From Pseudomonas sp. SDI (GTDB taxonomy: Bacteria > Pseudomonadota > Gammaproteobacteria > Pseudomonadales > Pseudomonadaceae), in NCBI RefSeq assembly GCF_003105155.1, contig NZ_QETK01000021.1, forward strand, positions 1 to 64,000: 64,000 bases of DNA, written 5' to 3'. The notes beneath the pieces were generated by a model that did no database searches, had not been told where the DNA came from, and saw nothing but the letters and a program-made list of their open reading frames with translations. Shown here one piece after another: positions 1 to 9,334 of this stretch. The position numbers were made by a program, and so were the translations under genes. Each line of letters begins with the position of its first letter. Position 1 is the stretch's first letter.

Positions 1-52
1 CGGGACGAGCCCGCTCCCACAGTGCTTTTTCTGTAGGAGCGGGCTCATCCCG
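1..52. repeat. REP-like inverted repeat
   Basis: Two arms (1-22 and 31-52) are complementary at 20 of 22 positions around a loop containing five T. The core GGGACGAGCCCGCTCC is shared with the element at 45425-45492. It lies just 3' of the glutaredoxin gene, so its transcript hairpin may also act as a terminator. It resembles the intergenic REP sequences common in the P. putida group; that assignment rests on pattern only. Confidence 0.65.
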
Positions 53-60
53 CGATGCTT

Positions 61-396
61 TTAGGCTTTGGCAGCTTCTGCCTTGGCAGCAGCATCCTTG
101 ATCAGGGTCTGCAGCTCACCGTTTTCGAACATCTCGATCATGATGTCGCTACCGCCGACCAGCTCACCGCCAACCCACAGTTGTGGGAAGGTTGGCCAGT
201 TGGCGTACTTTGGCAGGTTGGCGCGGATTTCCGGGTTTTGCAGGATGTCCACGTAAGCGAATTTCTCGCCGCAACCCATTACAGCTTGTGCTGCCTTGGC
301 CGAAAAACCGCACTGCGGGGCATTCGGCGAGCCTTTCATGTAAAGCAGAATGGTGTTGTTGGCAATCTGCTCTTTGATTGTTTCGATAATATCCAT
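61..396 (-). CDS. grxD: Monothiol glutaredoxin, Grx4 family
   Basis: A 111-residue monothiol glutaredoxin. The Grx4 family carries glutathione-coordinated 2Fe-2S clusters and hands them to iron-sulfur assembly partners in the cytoplasm. The diagnostic CGFS active site has its Cys at residue 29, in the context Pro-Gln-Cys-Gly-Phe-Ser, and a WPTFPQLW segment follows near the middle. Length matches the family. The start was placed at the ATG at 396 because the upstream extension (to 468) is not family-like and MDIIETIKEQI is the usual N-terminus. It is transcribed alone and away from the next gene's 3' end, with a REP-like hairpin immediately downstream. Confidence 0.95.
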   Translation of the reverse strand: MDIIETIKEQIANNTILLYMKGSPNAPQCGFSAKAAQAVMGCGEKFAYVDILQNPEIRANLPKYANWPTFPQLWVGGELVGGSDIMIEMFENGELQTLIKDAAAKAEAAKA

Positions 397-488
397 GAAG
401 CACCTCGCGGCTGAACTTTCCGACCTGGTTGTCGGCACGGTGACGCATTGTATCGGAAAGCCGAGCACGACGCTCGGCCTTGCCGATA

Positions 489-2597
489 TCAGGCCGCAAC
501 CACGTCCACCGGCACCCCATTGAGCGCCGCATTGCCCGACAGCGCATCCAGTTGGCGCTCGTCGGTCAGATCGTTGGCGCTCGCCCCCGGCTGCGCCTGT
601 GCGATGTCCAGCTGCACGCCAGGACGTGCATGGCCAAAGCCGTGCGGCAGGCTGACCACCCCCGGCATCATCTCGGTGCTGGCCTGAACTTCCACCTCGA
701 TGCTGCCGACCCGCGACTGCACCCGCACCCGCTGACCGTCCTGCAGGTGGCGCCCAGCCATATCGTCCGGGTGCATCAACAACTGATGGCGCGGCTTGCC
801 CTTCACTAGACGATGGAAGTTGTGCATCCAGGAATTGTTGCTGCGCACATGCCGCCGGCCGATCAGCAGCAGTTGAGCGGCGCTCGGCGGTTGCTGCGCG
901 GCGAAGCGCTGCAGATCGGCAAGAATCTCCGGCGGCGCCGCCTCGACCGCCTGACCGGGGGTTTTCAGGCGCGCGGCCAGATTCGGCTGCAACGGCCCCA
1001 GGTCGATGCCATGTGGATAGCGATCCAGGGTGCTGAGCGACAAGTCGAACGCCGAACCTTGGCCATAGCGCCCGGCGCGTAGCCCCATGTCGATCATCTG
1101 CGCCGGCGGCAGGGTCGGCTTGAGCGGCTTACCCGAGATGGCTGCAAAGGCCTTGGCCAGCCCGACGAAAATCTCCCAGTCGTGCAATGCGCCATCCGGC
1201 TTGGGCAGGATCGCCCGGTTGAAACGGCTGACATTGCGCACGGCGAACAGATTGAAGGTGGTGTCGTAGTGATCGTTCTCCAGCGACGAAGTCGATGGCA
1301 GGATCAGGTCGGCGTAGCGCGTGGTCTCGTTGATATACAGGTCAATGCAGAGCATGAACTCCAGCCCTTCCAGCGCCTGTTCCAACTGACGGCCGTTGGG
1401 CGTGGACAACACCGGATTGCCGGCCACCGTCACCAGCGCCCGCACCTGACCTTCGCCAGCGGTGAGCATTTCTTCCGCCAGCGCCGCCACCGGCAGTTCG
1501 CCACCATACTCCGGCAAGCCGGACACACGACTTTGCCAGGCATTGAAGTGACCGCCGCCGGTGCTGGCCACCAGGTCGATGGCAGGCTCGGTACACAGGA
1601 CGCCACCGACCCGATCCAGGTTGCCGCTGACCAGGTTGATCAGTTGCACCAGCCAGTGGCAAAGCGTACCGAAGGTCTGGGTGGACAGCCCCATCCGGCC
1701 GTAACACACGGCCTTGTCGGCCGCGGCGAAATCCCGCGCCAACTGCCGGATCAATCCAGCGTCGATCCCGCAGAGCAGGCTCATCACTTCGGCAGTGAAC
1801 GGCTGCAGCGCCTCGCGCACCTCGTCCAGCCCGCGCACCGGCAAATGGCTGCCGCGGGTCAGGCCCTCTTCAAACAGGGTATTGAGCACGCCACACAGCA
1901 AGGCCGCATCGCCACCGGGGCGCACGAACAGGTGCTGATCGGCCATGGCTGCGGTTTCGCTGCGCCGGGGGTCGACCACCACCAGCGTGCCGCCACGCGC
2001 CTGAATGGCCTTCAGACGTTTCTCCACATCCGGTACGGTCATGATGCTGCCGTTGGAGGCCAGCGGGTTGCCGCCGAGAATCAGCATGAAATCGGTGTTG
2101 TCGATGTCCGGGATCGGCAGCAGCAGGCCATGGCCATACATCAGGTAACTGGTCAGGTGCTGCGGCAGTTGGTCGACCGAGGTCGCCGAGAAGCGGTTGC
2201 GGGTTTTCAGCAGGCCCAGGAAGTAGTTGCTGTGGGTCATCAGCCCGTAGTTGTGCACGCTCGGATTGCCCTGATACACCGCCACTGCGTTCTGTCCATG
2301 GCGCTGCTGGATGGCCCAGAGCTTTTCCCCGGCCAGGGTGAAAGCCTGCTCCCAACTGATCGGCTGCCACTGCTCGCCGATCCGCTGCATGGGGCTGCGC
2401 AGGCGATTGGGGTCATTCTGGATGTCCTGCAGCGCCACCGCCTTGGGGCAGATATGCCCGCGGCTGAAACGGTCCTGGGCATCGCCCTTGATCGAGCTGA
2501 TGCGCGGGCCGCCCTCCTCCTCGCTGGTGACTTCGAGGGTCAGGCCGCAAATGGCCTCGCACAGGTGACAGGCGCGGTGGTGCACGGTCTTGTTCAT
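489..2597 (-). CDS. Molybdopterin-dependent oxidoreductase (DMSO reductase superfamily)
   Basis: A 702-residue protein of the molybdopterin bis-MGD oxidoreductase family, in the cytoplasmic, formate dehydrogenase/nitrate reductase-like branch. The N-terminus carries an Fe4S4 motif with Cys10, Cys13, Cys17 and Cys50. The middle matches the molybdopterin domain (GGNPLASNG, VDPRRSETA), and the C-terminal ~110 residues form the dinucleotide-binding domain (HPDDMAGRHLQDGQRVRV). No Tat signal is visible, so it is probably cytoplasmic. The start is the ATG at 2597, just before the Cys motif, rather than the upstream codon at 2666. No partner subunit lies beside it, so the substrate cannot be inferred. 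Confidence 0.85.
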   Translation of the reverse strand: MNKTVHHRACHLCEAICGLTLEVTSEEEGGPRISSIKGDAQDRFSRGHICPKAVALQDIQNDPNRLRSPMQRIGEQWQPISWEQAFTLAGEKLWAIQQRHGQNAVAVYQGNPSVHNYGLMTHSNYFLGLLKTRNRFSATSVDQLPQHLTSYLMYGHGLLLPIPDIDNTDFMLILGGNPLASNGSIMTVPDVEKRLKAIQARGGTLVVVDPRRSETAAMADQHLFVRPGGDAALLCGVLNTLFEEGLTRGSHLPVRGLDEVREALQPFTAEVMSLLCGIDAGLIRQLARDFAAADKAVCYGRMGLSTQTFGTLCHWLVQLINLVSGNLDRVGGVLCTEPAIDLVASTGGGHFNAWQSRVSGLPEYGGELPVAALAEEMLTAGEGQVRALVTVAGNPVLSTPNGRQLEQALEGLEFMLCIDLYINETTRYADLILPSTSSLENDHYDTTFNLFAVRNVSRFNRAILPKPDGALHDWEIFVGLAKAFAAISGKPLKPTLPPAQMIDMGLRAGRYGQGSAFDLSLSTLDRYPHGIDLGPLQPNLAARLKTPGQAVEAAPPEILADLQRFAAQQPPSAAQLLLIGRRHVRSNNSWMHNFHRLVKGKPRHQLLMHPDDMAGRHLQDGQRVRVQSRVGSIEVEVQASTEMMPGVVSLPHGFGHARPGVQLDIAQAQPGASANDLTDERQLDALSGNAALNGVPVDVVAA

Positions 2598-2835
2598 GGC
2601 CGCCTCTTGTTCTGGGTCGCGGTGGGTAAGCCAGCCTCGACTATGGCCCTGGCCTGCGCACATCACCAGAAACGTTCGCCGCGTGAATCGCCCGGCATCA
2701 CTCGGACGATGGTTCCAGAACGCTGCCTTTCATTGCCAAGCGAACAACCGGCAGTGTAAAAAGATCCGTGGTTGCCCATAAAAAATAAGCCAACCAATGG
2801 TTTGCAACACATTCGGCAGCGTCCGATTTGCACGC

Positions 2836-2877
2836 CCCTCTTGGTAAGACGCGACATTTAATTATAGTATTGCGCCT
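2836..2877 (-). promoter_or_regulatory. Tandem ArgR operator upstream of argF
   Basis: On the minus strand the sequence reads AGGCGC-N8-AA-N5-TGTCGC-N8-AA-N5. The second half-site fits the published P. aeruginosa ArgR consensus (TGTCGC-N8-AA-N5) exactly. The first half-site has 4 of 6 core bases and the AA, in the same 21-bp register. The site covers the candidate argF promoter. Repression of argF by arginine-bound ArgR is established for P. aeruginosa and is inferred here. Confidence 0.7.
2841..2868 (+). promoter_or_regulatory. Candidate sigma-70 promoter of argF
   Basis: A TTGGTA -35-like and a TATAGT -10-like hexamer are separated by 16 bp, about 110 bp upstream of the argF start. The pair lies inside the tandem ArgR site, the expected arrangement for repression. 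The rest of the 2598-2980 gap shows nothing else recognisable. Confidence 0.5.
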
Positions 2878-2980
2878 TCCCCTATTTCGTCGCCCCGTGC
2901 GGCTTACGCCGCAGGTCACTCCCGTTTTTTCTGAAAACCGGCTTTTGAACCTGCGGTCTGTTGCAAAAAGGTAGTCAATG

Positions 2981-3901
2981 ATGAGCGCTAGGCACTTTCT
3001 CTCCCTGATGGATTTCACCGCCGAAGAGCTGGTCAGTGTGATCCGCCGAGGGATCGAGCTGAAAGACCTGCGTAACCGCGGCGTACTCTTCGAGCCGCTG
3101 AAAAACCGCGTGCTGGGGATGATCTTCGAAAAATCCTCGACCCGCACCCGACTGTCGTTCGAAGCCGGCATGATCCAGCTAGGCGGCCAGGCCATCTTCC
3201 TCTCGCCGCGCGACACCCAACTGGGCCGTGGCGAGCCGATCGGCGACTGCGCCATCGTCATGTCGCGCATGCTCGATGCGGTGATGATCCGTACCTTTGC
3301 CCACAGCACCCTGACCGAATTTGCCGCCAATTCGCGGGTACCGGTAATCAACGGCCTGTCCGACGACCTGCACCCGTGCCAGCTGCTGGCCGACATGCAG
3401 ACCTTCCTCGAACACCGTGGCAACATCCAGGGCAAGACCGTGGCCTGGGTCGGCGACGGCAACAACATGTGCAACAGCTATATAGAAGCTGCCAGCCAGT
3501 TCGATTTCCAGCTGCGCATCGCCTGCCCCGAGGGCTACGAACCGAACGCCACGTTCCTGGCCAAGGCTGGCGACCGTGTGCACGTAGTGCGTGACCCGAA
3601 AGAAGCCGTGCGCGATGCCCACCTGGTGAGCACCGATGTCTGGACTTCCATGGGTCAGGAGGAGGAAACTGCCCGGCGTCTGGCGCAGTTTGCGCCGTAC
3701 CAGGTCACTCGCGAACTGCTCGACCTGGCGGCACCCGATGCCCTGTTCATGCACTGCCTGCCCGCCCACCGTGGCGAGGAAATCAGCCTGGACCTGCTCG
3801 ACGACCCCCGCTCGGTCGCCTGGGACCAGGCCGAAAACCGCTTGCATGCACAGAAGGCGCTTCTCGAATTTCTTGTTGAACCGGCCTATCACCACGCATG
3901 A
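2981..3901 (+). CDS. argF: Ornithine carbamoyltransferase
   Basis: The anabolic ornithine carbamoyltransferase (306 residues) joins ornithine and carbamoyl phosphate to give citrulline in arginine biosynthesis. The carbamoyl-phosphate loop STRTR is at residues 53-57; the HPCQ motif lies near 130 and HCLP near 265. Two in-frame ATG codons occur at 2978 and 2981. The second gives the usual [11 protein letters not shown] start, and AAGG lies a suitable distance from either. A tandem ArgR site upstream suggests repression by arginine. The stop overlaps the next gene's start (ATGA), so the ABC ATPase is probably translationally coupled. Confidence 0.96.
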   Translation: MSARHFLSLMDFTAEELVSVIRRGIELKDLRNRGVLFEPLKNRVLGMIFEKSSTRTRLSFEAGMIQLGGQAIFLSPRDTQLGRGEPIGDCAIVMSRMLDAVMIRTFAHSTLTEFAANSRVPVINGLSDDLHPCQLLADMQTFLEHRGNIQGKTVAWVGDGNNMCNSYIEAASQFDFQLRIACPEGYEPNATFLAKAGDRVHVVRDPKEAVRDAHLVSTDVWTSMGQEEETARRLAQFAPYQVTRELLDLAAPDALFMHCLPAHRGEEISLDLLDDPRSVAWDQAENRLHAQKALLEFLVEPAYHHA

Positions 3902-5007
3902 GTCAACCTCTACTGCTCAACCTGCGCAACCTCGCCTGCGGCTATGGCGAGGCGCGTATCGTCCAGAACCTCAACCTGCACCTCAATGCCGGCGACATCG
4001 GTTGTCTACTGGGCTCCTCGGGGTGTGGCAAAACCACCACCCTGCGCGCCATTGCCGGCTTCGAGCCGGTGCATGAAGGGGAAATTTCCCTCGCGGGCGA
4101 GGTCATCTCCAAGGCCGGCTTCACCCTGGCGCCGGAGAAACGTCGGATCGGCATGGTGTTTCAGGACTACGCCCTGTTCCCACACCTGACCGTCGCCGAA
4201 AACATCGCATTCGGCATCGGCAAGCACCCGCAGCAGCGCCAGGTGGTCGAGGAAATGCTCGAACTGGTCAAGCTCGGTGGCCTGGGCGGGCGCTATCCGC
4301 ACGAATTGTCCGGTGGTCAGCAACAGCGTGTGGCCCTCGCCCGCGCGCTGGCGCCGGAACCACAACTGCTGCTGCTCGACGAGCCGTTCTCGAACCTCGA
4401 CGTCGAACTGCGTCGGCGCCTCAGCCATGAAGTCCGCGACATTCTGAAAAGCCGCGGCACCAGCGCGATTCTGGTCACCCATGACCAGGAGGAAGCGTTT
4501 GCCGTCAGCGACCATGTCGGTGTATTCAAGGAAGGCCGACTGGAGCAGTGGGATACCCCATACAACCTCTACCACGAGCCATTCACGCCGTTCGTGGCGA
4601 GCTTCATCGGCCAGGGCTACTTCATTCGCGGGCAGATGCTCAGCCCGGAATCGGTGCAGACCGAGCTTGGCGAGCTGCGCGGTAACCGAGCTTACACGCT
4701 GCCAGCAGGCAGCGCAGTGGACGTACTGCTGCGTCCGGACGATATCATCCATGCGCCACACAGCGCGCTGAAGGCCACAATCGTCGGCAAGAGCTTCCTC
4801 GGTGCCTCGACCCTGTATCGCCTGCAACTGCCAACCAGCAGCCAGCTGGAAGCGATTTTCCCGAGCCATGTCGACCATCAGGTCGGTAGCGAAGTGGGCA
4901 TCGAAGTGGCCGCCGATCACCTGGTGCTGTTCGCGGTACCCGGTACGGTGGCGGCGCAATTGCACCCGCTAGACAACGGCGTACGACGCTACAGCTCGAC
5001 GCTCTGA
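3898..5007 (+). CDS. ABC transporter ATP-binding protein, FbpC/PotA-like
   Basis: A 369-residue ATPase of the iron(III)/polyamine/spermidine importer type. Walker A GSSGCGKT is near residues 39-46, followed by the Q-loop, the signature LSGGQQQR, Walker B LLLLDEP and an H-loop (LVTHDQEEA). The C-terminal ~120 residues form a TOBE-like regulatory region, giving the length typical of FbpC/MalK ATPases. It overlaps argF by 4 bp (ATGA). No permease or binding protein is adjacent, so it must pair with components encoded elsewhere, and the substrate is unknown. The argF linkage might hint at arginine or polyamine transport, but that is only inference. Confidence 0.88.
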   Translation: MSQPLLLNLRNLACGYGEARIVQNLNLHLNAGDIGCLLGSSGCGKTTTLRAIAGFEPVHEGEISLAGEVISKAGFTLAPEKRRIGMVFQDYALFPHLTVAENIAFGIGKHPQQRQVVEEMLELVKLGGLGGRYPHELSGGQQQRVALARALAPEPQLLLLDEPFSNLDVELRRRLSHEVRDILKSRGTSAILVTHDQEEAFAVSDHVGVFKEGRLEQWDTPYNLYHEPFTPFVASFIGQGYFIRGQMLSPESVQTELGELRGNRAYTLPAGSAVDVLLRPDDIIHAPHSALKATIVGKSFLGASTLYRLQLPTSSQLEAIFPSHVDHQVGSEVGIEVAADHLVLFAVPGTVAAQLHPLDNGVRRYSSTL

Positions 5008-5020
5008 GCCTGCCGTTGCC

Positions 5021-5050
5021 CCCTGTAGGCGCCGGCCGGTTCCTACAGGG
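5021..5050. terminator. Hairpin between convergent genes
   Basis: Arms CCCTGTAGG (5021-5029) and CCTACAGGG (5042-5050) are perfectly complementary. The hairpin lies between the converging 3' ends of the ABC ATPase gene and ybaK. There is no strong T-run, so it is either a weak bidirectional terminator or a short REP-like element. Confidence 0.5.
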
Positions 5051-5060
5051 TTGATTGCCG

Positions 5061-5531
5061 TTACTCGCGCCCGATCATGGCAAATTTGGCCTGGGTGTGC
5101 TCGGCCAAGACTGCCGCCGACAGCTCCACCTCCAGACCTCGCCGCCCGGCGCTGACATAAATAGTCTCGAAGGGCTGCGCCGTCTCGTCGACAAATGTGC
5201 GCAAGCGCTTTTTCTGCCCCAGCGGGCTGATGCCGCCGAGCAAATACCCAGTGGAGCGCTGCGCCGCCGCCGGGTCGGCCATCTCGCACTTCTTTACCCC
5301 TGCCGCCTGAGCCAGCGCCTTCAGGTCCAGACTGCCCACCACCGGGACCACCGCCACCAGCAACTCGCCCTTCTCGCTGGCTGCGAGCAGGGTCTTGAAC
5401 ACCCGATTCGGTGCCAGACCAAGTTTTTCGGCAGCTTCCAGGCCATACGAAGCGGCCTTGGGGTCATGTTCGTAACTGTGGATGCGATGTTCGGCGCGAA
5501 CCTTTTTCAACAAATCCAGGGCGGGGGTCAT
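5061..5531 (-). CDS. ybaK: Cys-tRNA(Pro)/Cys-tRNA(Cys) deacylase YbaK/EbsC
   Basis: A 156-residue YbaK-family trans-editing deacylase, which hydrolyses cysteine mischarged onto tRNA-Pro. Family features are the N-terminal TPALDLLKK segment, RVFKTLL near residue 44, and the C-terminal GRRGLEVEL segment leading to a short tail. Length is normal. It is a single-gene unit convergent with the ABC ATPase gene, with 53 bp between the stops. The product acts in the cytoplasm with prolyl-tRNA synthetase. Confidence 0.92.
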   Translation of the reverse strand: MTPALDLLKKVRAEHRIHSYEHDPKAASYGLEAAEKLGLAPNRVFKTLLAASEKGELLVAVVPVVGSLDLKALAQAAGVKKCEMADPAAAQRSTGYLLGGISPLGQKKRLRTFVDETAQPFETIYVSAGRRGLEVELSAAVLAEHTQAKFAMIGRE

Positions 5532-5749
5532 GCGGGACTCCAGGCAAGGGGCTCTACAGGTTTTCGCTGGTTACTGTAGGGCAAATTAGCGCAGGCAACC
5601 ACTCGTCCACCCGCGTCGCAAACGCTCACGGCCGCGCCTCTGTAGGCGTCATCAGCCAAACCAATAGTCAGAATGTGAATGATGGTTCACTTTCGACCTT
5701 TGACATAAGCGTTTCTTGTCTATATTTTTTCGATTCTGAATACAGGAAG

Positions 5750-5766
5750 TGCACCGATACGGTGCA
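5750..5766 (+). other. Leader hairpin upstream of glpF
   Basis: A perfect 7-bp stem, TGCACCG-ATA-CGGTGCA, lies 13 bp upstream of a terminator-like hairpin in the same leader. Together they could form an attenuator-like 5' UTR for glpFK. The upstream part of this 326-bp gap (5532-5749) also contains a GTGAA-N6-TTCAC dyad near 5677-5692, possibly an operator; GlpR binding is not established. Confidence 0.4.
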
Positions 5767-5778
5767 TTTCTACCACTG

Positions 5779-5811
5779 CCCGACCGAAATGGGGATTTCG
5801 GCCGGGTTTTT
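5779..5811 (+). terminator. Terminator-like hairpin in the glpF leader
   Basis: The arms 5779-5790 and 5795-5806 pair over 11 bp with one A-C mismatch around a GGGG loop. Five T follow directly (5807-5811), the form of an intrinsic terminator. It lies only 47 bp upstream of the glpF start and nothing on the plus strand ends nearby, so a role in attenuation of glpFK is more likely than ending an upstream gene. Confidence 0.6.
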
Positions 5812-5834
5812 GTCGAGCGCTCACAGCGCCTCAC

Positions 5835-5842
5835 AACAACAA
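5835..5842 (+). promoter_or_regulatory. Crc/Hfq-type CA motif before glpF
   Basis: AACAACAA fits the AANAANAA motif recognised by Hfq-Crc in pseudomonad mRNAs under catabolite repression. It lies a few bases upstream of the GAGG ribosome binding site of glpF, where bound Hfq-Crc would block initiation. The match is seen in the sequence; the regulation is inferred. Confidence 0.5.
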
Positions 5843-5857
5843 AAACCGAGGTAACGA

Positions 5858-6709
5858 ATGACGACCGCTGTGCAACAACCGACGCTATCCAGCCAATGTC
5901 TGGCCGAGTTTTTCGGCACCGCGCTGCTGATCTTTTTTGGTACCGGCTGCGTTGCTGCCCTCAAGGTCGCGGGCGCCAGCTTTGGCTTGTGGGAAATCAG
6001 CATCATCTGGGGCGTCGGCGTGAGCATGGCAATCTACCTCACCGCGGGCATTTCCGGCGCACACCTGAACCCGGCCGTGAGCATTGCCCTGAGCCTGTTC
6101 GCCGGTTTCGAAAAGCACAAACTGCCGTTCTATATCGTTGCCCAGATCGCTGGCGCCTTCTGCGGCGCAGCGTTGGTCTACGCGCTCTATAGCACCCTGT
6201 TCTTCGATTACGAACAGGCGCATGCCATGGTCCGCGGCAGCCAGGCCAGCCTGGAGCTGGCTTCGGTATTCTCCACCTATCCGCACCCGGCCCTGTCCAC
6301 CGGCCAAGCGTTCCTGGTCGAGGTGATCATCACCGCTATCCTGATGGCCGTGATCATGGCCATCACCGACGACAACAACGGCCTGCCACGCGGCGCCATG
6401 GCGCCCCTGTTGATCGGTCTGCTGATCGCCGTCATCGGCAGCGCCATGGGCCCGCTGACCGGCTTCGCGATGAACCCGGCGCGTGACCTGGGGCCGAAGA
6501 TCATGACCTTCCTCGCCGGCTGGGGCGATATTGCCTTTACCGGTGGCCGAGATATTCCCTATTTCCTGATTCCGATCTTTGCGCCGATCATAGGGGCATC
6601 CCTCGGCGCTGCGCTTTATCGCGGCGTGTTTGCCCGCAGCCTGCCTCAGGCGGCTGCTGCAGTCACCGCAACCGACGACACAGCTCAGGGCAAAACCCAG
6701 GCATCCTGA
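5858..6709 (+). CDS. glpF: Glycerol uptake facilitator (aquaglyceroporin)
   Basis: An inner-membrane aquaglyceroporin of the MIP family (283 residues) giving passive glycerol entry. The two pore motifs are NPA at residues 71-73 and NPA at 206-208, the latter followed by Arg-Asp as in glycerol-selective channels. Six transmembrane segments are evident, and a C-terminal Ala/Thr-rich tail is present. The GAGG ribosome site is well placed. Glycerol kinase follows 65 bp downstream on the same strand, so imported glycerol is trapped by phosphorylation. Confidence 0.95.
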   Translation: MTTAVQQPTLSSQCLAEFFGTALLIFFGTGCVAALKVAGASFGLWEISIIWGVGVSMAIYLTAGISGAHLNPAVSIALSLFAGFEKHKLPFYIVAQIAGAFCGAALVYALYSTLFFDYEQAHAMVRGSQASLELASVFSTYPHPALSTGQAFLVEVIITAILMAVIMAITDDNNGLPRGAMAPLLIGLLIAVIGSAMGPLTGFAMNPARDLGPKIMTFLAGWGDIAFTGGRDIPYFLIPIFAPIIGASLGAALYRGVFARSLPQAAAAVTATDDTAQGKTQAS

Positions 6710-6744
6710 GGCCGCTACGGCGAGCCGCGCTCGCCCAGCCCTGA

Positions 6745-8274
<1,530 letters not shown>

Positions 8275-8295
8275 GCGCGCATTCCTGTGGGAGCC

Positions 8296-8343
8296 GGCGT
8301 TGCCGGCGATGGGGCCAAGGTGGCCCTGATCGCTGGCAACGCC
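8296..8343. repeat. REP-like imperfect palindrome downstream of glpK
   Basis: The arms 8296-8316 and 8322-8343 are largely complementary (GGCGTTGCC against GGCAACGCC, with some mismatches). The preceding CTGTGGGAGCCGGC is a typical P. putida-type intergenic repeat core. It lies between convergent genes, where it can also serve as a terminator. Confidence 0.55.
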
Positions 8344-8383
8344 AGTTTGCCACCGCAGTGGCTCGCAGTGTTCCTGTCAGCGT

Positions 8384-9334
8384 TCAGACCTGACGCAACC
8401 GCTCCCGCTCCAGCCCGGCATAAGCCTCCAGCGCCCAATAGCCAATCCGTTCGCGCAACAGCGCCGACGCTTCCCGACGCTTATCCTGACTGTCCGGCAC
8501 AAAGGCCTGCTCCGGTGACTTGGCATGCTGGCCGACAGCGCCCAGCGCCAGCTCGACCTCCTCCGCTGCCAGTCTGAAAAACGTCGCCAGACGCCCGCTC
8601 ATCGCCCCTGGCAACTCGCTGTAGTTGACCAGCAGCACTGGCTCGACCGCGCACTGCTCCAGCCCTCCGGTCAACAGCTCGCCAATACGCCGCGCCACAT
8701 CGTCCTCACGTCCGCTGAACGGCTGCGATCCCTCCAGTCGCGCGACTCCGAGCTGGCCCGGAATCATCTGCAGGCCTGCACGACGCAAATGCGACACGGC
8801 AATCTCCAGCGGCTCGCGGTACAAGTACAGCCACGGTACCTGCGGGAAATAGCTGCGCAGCAAGGGCCGCTCGAAGATATTCCAGGCATCCAGCTTGATC
8901 ACCAGGGCCCGCTCCGAGCCGCTGCGAACCTGACCGTAGGCCGAGAGCAGCCCGGCGATGGCCGCCCGCCGCTCGGCATCCGGCAAATCGCAGCGCAGCA
9001 GTGTGTCGAGCGCCGGCGGCTCGGAAATCACCACATGACTGTCGAGCCGCGCCAGCATCTGGCTGATCAGCGTCGAGCCACAGCGCGAGGCGTGATAGAC
9101 GAACGCCGCTGGCGCCACACCGGGGCTCTGCCGTTGCCACTCGCTCAACGCCGCGAGCGGCGTCTCACGGCGAAAAGCCTGGTTGAACGGCAGGCGCAAG
9201 GCGTCGTCCACCGCATCGCGAAAGAACGGCTGCGACAGGCGTTGCGTGCCGAACCAGCACCAGTCCACCCACCACCGGCCGTCTCGCTGAAAAACGCTGA
9301 TCGGCAACCAGCCGTGCAAATTCAGACCTTCCAT
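8384..9334 (-). CDS. Sulfotransferase family protein
   Basis: A 316-residue PAPS-dependent sulfotransferase-like protein. The 5'-phosphosulfate loop is recognisable around residues 79-93 (YHASRCGSTLISQML), and a 3'-phosphate-binding-like segment YREPLEIAVSHLR is near 172-184. It starts with ATG at 9334 behind GGAG. It overlaps the upstream hydroxylase-like gene by 13 bp, so the two are almost certainly co-translated. It is the last gene of the minus-strand string that begins with the T6SS tss genes. The substrate is unknown; the partner suggests modification of a hydroxylated protein or small molecule. Confidence 0.75.
   Translation of the reverse strand: MEGLNLHGWLPISVFQRDGRWWVDWCWFGTQRLSQPFFRDAVDDALRLPFNQAFRRETPLAALSEWQRQSPGVAPAAFVYHASRCGSTLISQMLARLDSHVVISEPPALDTLLRCDLPDAERRAAIAGLLSAYGQVRSGSERALVIKLDAWNIFERPLLRSYFPQVPWLYLYREPLEIAVSHLRRAGLQMIPGQLGVARLEGSQPFSGREDDVARRIGELLTGGLEQCAVEPVLLVNYSELPGAMSGRLATFFRLAAEEVELALGAVGQHAKSPEQAFVPDSQDKRREASALLRERIGYWALEAYAGLERERLRQV

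Noticed and set aside
1182..2759. 525-codon open frame antisense to the molybdopterin oxidoreductase
   Set aside because: Composition is Gln/His/Arg-rich, typical of antisense frames in GC-rich genes; the opposite strand has clear domain motifs.
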